In this document: piece after piece, positions 40,522-45,267 of the stretch
Layout of the letters: the number at the start of each line of letters is the position of its first letter
Numbering within the stretch: position 1 is the first letter of the stretch
DNA from: Cryptosporidium bovis
Taxonomy: Eukaryota > Apicomplexa > Conoidasida > Eucoccidiorida > Cryptosporidiidae
Direction of reading: 5' to 3'
Length of the DNA: 45,267 bases
Assembly (NCBI GenBank): GCA_009768925.2
Contig: VHIT02000043.1
Coordinates: forward strand, 1-45,267
Position numbers and translations under genes: made by a program
The notes under the pieces: model-generated
What the model was told of the DNA's origin: nothing
Database searches by the model: none
Seen by the model: the letters and a program-made list of their open reading frames with translations, nothing else

Positions 40522-41152
40522 ATGATTTTGGAAGAAGTGTCAGGTTTATCAAAACCAAGAGTAAGTTTAAAGAATTAATATTTAGATCAGAACTTTTTTT
40601 TTAATTTACGAACGACAACAATTGGACACTTGCTTCTGAATTATTTATAGATTGACGAACTAAAGCAATTTTTCAAAGTGGTTGATAGAGAAAGAACAGG
40701 TAAAATATCCGAAGAAAAATTAATACACATGTTGAATGCGATGGGTGTTCAGCTCACAAAAAGAGACAAACTTGCAATAAGAGCAGGTAATTTCAATTTC
40801 TAACGATATTGATACTATTTTAAACATAAATATTCATTATCGTTATTTATATTTAATAAACTCACTTTTCCATTTAGAGTCACACGAAAGGGGTATGTAT
40901 ACCCTCGATGATGTTTTGAAAATAGGCGAGGTTGTCTATAATGATAGAGTTATAGCTAAAGACTTGATAAGTTCCTTATTTTACATAACTGATGGAAAAG
41001 ATACAATAAGTTGCAATGAACTGAGAAGAAACCTTCTTAAAGTAGGCACCATGGTCAAGCTTTCTCCAGAGGAAGTGAACTGTATATTAAGTGACATTGG
41101 GGAAGGGGAAATCAATATATATGATTTTGTAGCATATTGTATTTCTGAATGA
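40522..41152 (+). CDS. Calmodulin/myosin-light-chain-like protein, three exons
   Basis: I assemble exons 40522-40560, 40651-40786 and 40878-41152. The introns are 90 and 91 nt; the first donor is GTAAGT and the second is the weaker GTAATT, and the acceptors are TATAG and TTTAG. The 149-residue product has the size and two-lobed layout of calmodulin. The EF-hand loops are degenerate: the first (DRERTGKISEEK) has Lys at the last position in place of Glu, the third lacks its first acidic ligand, and the fourth ends GEGEINIYDFVAYC. This pattern is usual for myosin essential light chains and other non-calcium-binding relatives. The short first exon (13 codons) is supported by its splice sites and by completing the calmodulin length. 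The partner, perhaps a myosin, is not in the window. Confidence 0.78.
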
Positions 41153-41820
41153 AATCGCTAAAATGAGGACTCATATATTGTTAGGGAAGAAATAAAGATA
41201 CATATACACAAATACTGCGAGTAAATGAATGTGTATAATCAGAATATCCGCATAGTTATCCCCAAATACACCAAATAAATAGGTGAAGTAGGATCAGGTC
41301 TGTCAAATTTTCATCATTTTAAACACTTAAACCACCATATTAGTTCGAATGGTTGAATATTTTCATTTCTCGCTTCTTTAAAAAAAAAAAAAAAAAACCC
41401 ACGATTTACAGCAGTTATGAATGAGAAAATCCCAAATAAACGATAACTTAAATATCCTCTTTATAATTCATTAAGACATTTACTACATGTTTTTTACATC
41501 ATATATGTTCACATCAATACAGAATAGATAAATGACCTTAATGTTTTTATAAGGCAGTATTATTAGTAGCAATGAGAAGGTCTGAAACTACTTTTTTTAA
41601 TTATTATGTACATAGGTGGATAAAATATATATATATGAATTAATTTAAAAAATGTACATATAAACTGCTTTCCTCACTAATACATCTTCTCATATCAAGG
41701 TAAATTATGTCGCTTCTAAACAAAGGGAAAAAGTGTTTTACGCCTCTTGCTTGTCTCAATATCAATATAATGAAAATAGAAAATAAATCGCGGGAAAACT
41801 AGTGCAAACAATATTTTAAG
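41153..41820. other. Gap of about 670 bp without recognised genes
   Basis: This gap between the EF-hand gene and a small minus-strand ORF is AT-rich and holds an 18-base poly-A run at 41380-41397. I looked for tRNA boxes and exons and saw none that I can defend. Confidence 0.4.
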
Positions 41821-42036
41821 TTATATAAAACAAGAAAGGTAATAGATGATCTTTAGTTCATTAAATTGTTGGCATAAATTTGCATTGTCTTGAATTTTAC
41901 AATCTATTATATTCCCATTTCCGAGTCCAAGTTGTCTAAATATTAAAAATGCATAACAAGCTTTAAGCGCCTTTTCCCCACTGACATTATTTAAACTAAA
42001 GGTAATTACCGGGAATTGTTTGACAAGAAAGTGCAT
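41821..42036 (-). CDS. Hypothetical 71-residue ORF
   Basis: This is an ATG-to-TAA frame with a plausible composition for a coding exon, for example SGEKALKACYAFLIFRQLGLGNGN, unlike the poly-Asn/Lys/Ile typical of random frames here. I do not recognise it. The ATG overlaps a TGCATGCA palindrome (42032-42039), so translation may begin elsewhere or the ORF may be an exon of a larger spliced gene. It faces away from the spliced gene at 42159. Confidence 0.35.
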   Translation of the reverse strand: MHFLVKQFPVITFSLNNVSGEKALKACYAFLIFRQLGLGNGNIIDCKIQDNANLCQQFNELKIIYYLSCFI

Positions 42037-42158
42037 GCAAAAGAAAAGGTTAATATAATTTTATGAAAGATAAACACAAATGTAATGTGAACTATGAATT
42101 TTCAGTAAAAAATAGTTGACAATTCTGGCTTATTATTTGTGTTATTACAATTTATATT

Positions 42159-42783
42159 ATGTTTAAAATGGTATTGTTAACTGAATTGATAGAAAAGTCA
42201 TATTTAAACATTTTAAAGAATATAGATACTTTTGAGTATTCTGAAAGTAACGATCCCCTAATAAAACAAGAAAAAATAACCAATACTGAGATGAAGTCAT
42301 TATTGTATGACAATGTAAGTTTTGTGAATTATTATTTAAAAATAATTCTAATGAATAATTAATACGATTTTAACTATTTTCAAACTAATAACAACTAATA
42401 TAATTAAACCACGCAAATAAAATAACATACCAAATTGAATACACTTCTGCAAAAATTGTTACTATTGAACACTTAGAAATATAATAGTGATGTAAATTCT
42501 AAAAGAGGTGTTATTACAAATGAATTTTCACTATTTGATGAAACGTATGAAAAAAAAATTCAATATGACAAAAAAAACAAGTATAACAAAATTAACAAGA
42601 TTAGAAACATTATTAAGGGTAAGTATAATTTCATTACTCAAATATATGTATATATATATATATATATATATTTATATAAATTTAAACTTTATATTATTGA
42701 ACTCTTTTTCAACAAAAATAACACTAAATATAGAAAATATTGATTCACTTAATATATCAAGGAGAAGCAAATTCTCTATTTGA
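42159..42783 (+). CDS. Hypothetical small spliced gene, three exons
   Basis: I assemble exons 42159-42314, 42477-42618 and 42734-42783. Both donors are exact GTAAGT, and the acceptors are ACTTAG and ATATAG. Joining them keeps one frame, gives 115 residues, and ends at the TGA at 42781-42783. The product is Lys/Asn-rich and mostly helical, including ITNEFSLFDETYEKKIQYDK and INKIRNIIKENIDSLNISRR. I do not recognise a family. Intron 2 contains a (TA)11 microsatellite. A single-exon reading from 42508 would translate the microsatellite as Tyr-Ile repeats, which argues for splicing. Further upstream exons cannot be excluded. Confidence 0.5.
42649..42670. repeat. (TA)11 microsatellite in an intron
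   Basis: A simple TA repeat lies inside the predicted second intron of the small spliced gene. Confidence 0.85.
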
Positions 42784-42867
42784 GAGTCACTTTGTCCTTT
42801 ATGTTATTAATAAAAACAGTTTATTTATATCCCATAAGTACAATATATGAGTTTTTTTTCTATTATA

Positions 42868-43233
42868 CTAATTATCTGATGGCTTTATTTTTAAAACAAT
42901 TTCTTTACGACGCTTAGCTTCTAATTCCAACATCAAATTTGTTCTTTCCATTAAATTTTTTGTCTTTATTTCAATCATCTTTGATGTTGCATATCTATTT
43001 ATCATTTCCTCATCCGACATATATCTTGGATTAAATCTTTCGTAATACGAATAACAATACATTCGCGTTTCATTGTACAAATCGTCAACTTGAACTCTTG
43101 TATCTTTCAAATAACAAAATAATGGCTCCTCCAAGTAATTTAATATTTCTACCTTTAATTTTATTATTCCAGTATCTATTTTGCGGTGAAAGTCATCTAT
43201 TTTTTTAATTAATTCTACAAACTCTTTTTCCAT
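42868..43233 (-). CDS. Hypothetical 121-residue helical protein
   Basis: This is an ATG-started ORF with no low-complexity run. Its sequence is rich in Glu, Lys, Ile and Leu and almost certainly helical, with heptad-like stretches at both ends (ELIKKIDDFHRKID and ERTNLMLELEAKRRKE) and a middle with several aromatic residues (MYCYSYYERFNPRYM). This looks like a small coiled-coil subunit of a complex; I cannot name it. GGCGCC at 43362-43367 lies about 130 bp upstream, supporting it as a real gene. Confidence 0.6.
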   Translation of the reverse strand: MEKEFVELIKKIDDFHRKIDTGIIKLKVEILNYLEEPLFCYLKDTRVQVDDLYNETRMYCYSYYERFNPRYMSDEEMINRYATSKMIEIKTKNLMERTNLMLELEAKRRKEIVLKIKPSDN

Positions 43234-43947
43234 CCTATCAATTATCCGCGGAGCTCTCAGTTCATACCGTTATTTTGGATTAAATTGCACAGTACTTAAT
43301 ACCAGCAATTTTTATTTTTATTGCACATCAGATCTTATTTTGACATTGAGATAAATACACCGGCGCCAATATATCTTGTTTTTAATTTGTGTTTAAGAAA
43401 ATAAAAATTTGCATGAAAATCGCATTAATAACTAACTGGACCTAACTTTGTATCAATTAGTTCAAAATTTATAATACAATTTATTCTAATATGTGTTTAA
43501 ATCAATGTGTCCTTTTATTTCTATTGAAAATCAAGTAATTTAAATAATCTGCTGATAATTACACTAAATATTACAAGTGCATGCACAAACATAAAATAAT
43601 ACATAATTAAATAAAATATAAAAGAATTTAAGTAATAATTCATTGTAAATAATTTCATATAAACTTCTATTAACTGATTACGAGACGTTGACAAATGCAG
43701 AAGCATCGATATTTCTACCCCAGAATTTTTTTTGAATGTGTACAAATATGCATAGTTTATAATTAGCTTATAAATATTCGATCATAGTTTTGAAAATTTA
43801 AATCGAGGGTATTGAAATCCATTTAATTTTATGTATAACCACCACTCGAGCAATGAATTATAAATATCTCCGTATTTAATTTTTTTAAATATTGTTTATT
43901 TTTTTGCATCAAAAAAGTTAATAATAGCTGATATAAATCTATTACTT
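43234..43947. promoter_or_regulatory. Gap upstream of the 121-residue gene
   Basis: This gap of about 710 bp contains GGCGCC at 43362-43367 and TGCATGCA at 43578-43585. A minus-strand frame at 43521-43745 is Tyr/Phe/Leu-rich and looks non-coding. The left edge of the repeat protein gene, or of its extension, follows. Confidence 0.45.
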
Positions 43948-44115
43948 TCACCACATATAAAACGAACCGGGAGAATTTTCTTTTAACACATGTGCTGGAG
44001 CTGCTTCTTTTATGATTGAAAAATCTGAATCACTCTTTATAATAGGAGCAGATGGAACCTTCTTTAGTGGGACTGATTTAGATGATCCACTACCTTCAGG
44101 AGACTGTAAAGGGAA

Positions 44116-45267
44116 TTATTTTAAGGCAGGAGGACTCTTTTTAATTGGTGGTGGCATTGAACCTTGTTTTTTAAGTATTGGAACAGGAGTAGGTGACTCC
44201 TTTTTAGCTGTGAGAGTTGGTGCTTCTTTTACCACAGGTGCAAGTGATGGAACACCTTTTACCGGAGGAGCAACTGGTGCTGCTTTTTTTACTGGAGGAG
44301 CTACTGATGCCTCTTTGGCTATTGCAGCAGTTGATGAATCATCCTTAGCTGGAGGAACTACCGGTGCTGCTTTTTTTACTGGAGGAGCTACTGGTGTCTC
44401 TTTAGCTACTGCAGCAGTTGATGAATCATCCTTAGCTGGAGGAACTACCGGTGCTGCTTTTTTTACTGGAGGAGCTACTGATGCCTCTTTAGCTATTGCT
44501 GCAGTTGATGAACCATCCTTAGCTGGAGGAACTATTGGTGCTGCTTTTTTTACTGGAGGAGCTGCTGAAGCCTCTTTAGCTATTGCTGCAGTTGATGAAC
44601 CATCCTTAGCTGGAGGAACTATTGGTGCTGCTTTTTTTACTGGAGGAGCTGCTGAAGCCTCTTTAGCTATTGCTGCTGTTGATGAACCATCCTTAGCTGG
44701 AGGAACTATTGGTGCTGCTTTTTTTACTGGAGGAGCTGCTGAGGCCTCTTTAGCTATTGTTGCAGTTGATGAACCATCCTTAGCTGGAGGAACTACTGGT
44801 GCTGCTTTTTTTACTGGAGGAGCTACTGAGGCCTCTTTAGCTATTGTTGCAGTTGATGAACCATCCTTAGCTGGAGGAACTACTGGTGCTGCTTTTTTTA
44901 CTGGAGGAGCTACTGAGGCCTCTTTAGCTATTGTTGCAGTTGATGAACCATCCTTAGCTGGAGGAGCTACTGATGCCTCTTTAGCTATTGCAGCTGTTGA
45001 TGAATCATCCTTAGCTGGGGGAATAATTGGTGCTGCCTTTTTTACTGGAGGAGCTACTGATGCCTCTTTAGCTATTGTTGAAGTTGATGAATCATCCTTA
45101 GCTGGAGGAACCACTGGTGCTGCTTTTTTTACTGGAGGAGCTACTGATGCCTCTTTAGCTATTGCTGCTGTTGACGAATCATCCTTAGCTGGAGGAACCA
45201 CTGGTGCTGCTTTTTTTACTGGAGGAGCTACTGATGCCTCTTTAGCTATTGTTGCAGTTGATGAACC
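44116..45267 (-). CDS. Pro/Ala/Lys tandem-repeat protein (partial, N-terminus off window)
   Basis: The frame is open through the right edge, so the true start lies beyond 45267. Visible sequence is a tandem array of 29-residue units, consensus PPAKDDSSTAAIAKEAS followed by VAPPVKKAAPVV, with 11 complete or near-complete copies, then a divergent Pro/Lys-rich end (about 52 residues) to a TAA at 44116-44118. The product is predicted disordered and rich in Pro, Ala, Lys, Ser and Thr. No function can be given; such repeats are common in secreted or cytoskeletal parasite proteins. The same frame continues beyond the stop for 55 codons of matching style (KKVPSAPIIK, IIKEAAPA) to a TGA at 43948-43950, so the true C-terminus may lie there through splicing, or the stop may be a disabling change. 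Confidence 0.75.
   Translation of the reverse strand, partial: GSSTATIAKEASVAPPVKKAAPVVPPAKDDSSTAAIAKEASVAPPVKKAAPVVPPAKDDSSTSTIAKEASVAPPVKKAAPIIPPAKDDSSTAAIAKEASVAPPAKDGSSTATIAKEASVAPPVKKAAPVVPPAKDGSSTATIAKEASVAPPVKKAAPVVPPAKDGSSTATIAKEASAAPPVKKAAPIVPPAKDGSSTAAIAKEASAAPPVKKAAPIVPPAKDGSSTAAIAKEASAAPPVKKAAPIVPPAKDGSSTAAIAKEASVAPPVKKAAPVVPPAKDDSSTAAVAKETPVAPPVKKAAPVVPPAKDDSSTAAIAKEASVAPPVKKAAPVAPPVKGVPSLAPVVKEAPTLTAKKESPTPVPILKKQGSMPPPIKKSPPALK
44275..45267. repeat. 87-bp tandem repeat array
   Basis: Head-to-tail 87-bp units encode the 29-residue repeat and continue past the window edge. Units differ mainly at a few codons (Asp/Gly, Ala/Val and Ile/Val switches), and adjacent units near 44520-44740 are almost identical, as expected for recent unequal exchange. 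One unit near 44958 has lost 30 bp (10 residues) in frame. Confidence 0.92.

Noticed and set aside
41153-41820. A structured RNA gene in the gap
   Set aside because: I looked for tRNA A and B boxes and snoRNA-like C/D box pairs but found none with the right spacing.
43521-43745. 74-residue minus-strand frame
   Set aside because: It is Tyr/Leu/Phe-rich and contains a TGCATGCA site; it looks like AT-rich non-coding DNA.
44275-45267. 87-bp array as a CRISPR or non-coding satellite
   Set aside because: The units have no spacer pattern and keep one open frame with conservative codon changes, so they are a coding repeat.

Overview
The window looks like nuclear DNA of an apicomplexan, most probably Cryptosporidium. 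It is strongly AT-rich and densely packed. Nearly all genes are single long exons, with a few short GTAAGT...AG introns. The proteins are Asn/Lys/Ser-rich with low-complexity inserts, and there is a secreted protein with a long poly-threonine run. The genus is an inference from style and gene content; the species cannot be told from the sequence alone. No tRNA, rRNA, CRISPR array or transposon was seen.

Layout, left to right. Positions 1-4430 hold a divergent pair of ribosome-assembly genes: RIO1 kinase (40S, minus) and an NVL/Rix7 AAA-ATPase (60S, plus). Positions 4750-6849 hold a secreted CAP-domain protein and a PITH-domain protein. Positions 6929-7880 hold dolichol-phosphate mannose synthase (DPM1), unusually intron-rich for this window (five exons in my model). 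Then come an FHA/coiled-coil protein (8249-10414), a secreted poly-Thr mucin-like protein (10578-12413, minus), a 2117-residue DDX60-like Ski2-type helicase (12839-19192, minus), a PHD-containing SCC2/NIPBL cohesin loader (19969-25281) and an F-BAR protein (25780-27816).

Positions 27894-32012 carry a two-exon DNMT2-type methyltransferase (minus), an ELF1/ELOF1 elongation factor with a long acidic tail, and an RWDD1/GIR2 homologue (minus). Positions 32013-38280 carry a chromodomain protein with RCC1-like repeats and a zinc-knuckle protein with a His/Pro-rich tail, both minus. The right part has a ZIP metal transporter (39129-40184), a three-exon calmodulin/myosin-light-chain-like protein (40522-41152), three small unrecognised genes (41821-43233), and a Pro/Ala/Lys protein made of 29-residue (87-bp) tandem repeats that runs off the right edge.

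The genes do not form one pathway. Themes are ribosome assembly and translation (RIO1, NVL, RWDD1), chromatin and cohesion (SCC2, chromodomain protein, ELOF1), RNA biology (DDX60-like, DNMT2, zinc knuckle) and secretion or glycosylation (CAP, poly-Thr protein, DPM1). Two signals recur between genes: a GGCGC/GGCGG element resembling an E2F site, and the palindrome TGCATGCA typical of apicomplexan AP2 sites. I found no clear previously undescribed multi-gene system. The points most worth a second look are the in-frame stops followed by coding-like sequence in two genes, the hidden introns, the unidentified small spliced gene, the interstitial TTTGGG array and the altered signature motif in DNMT2.
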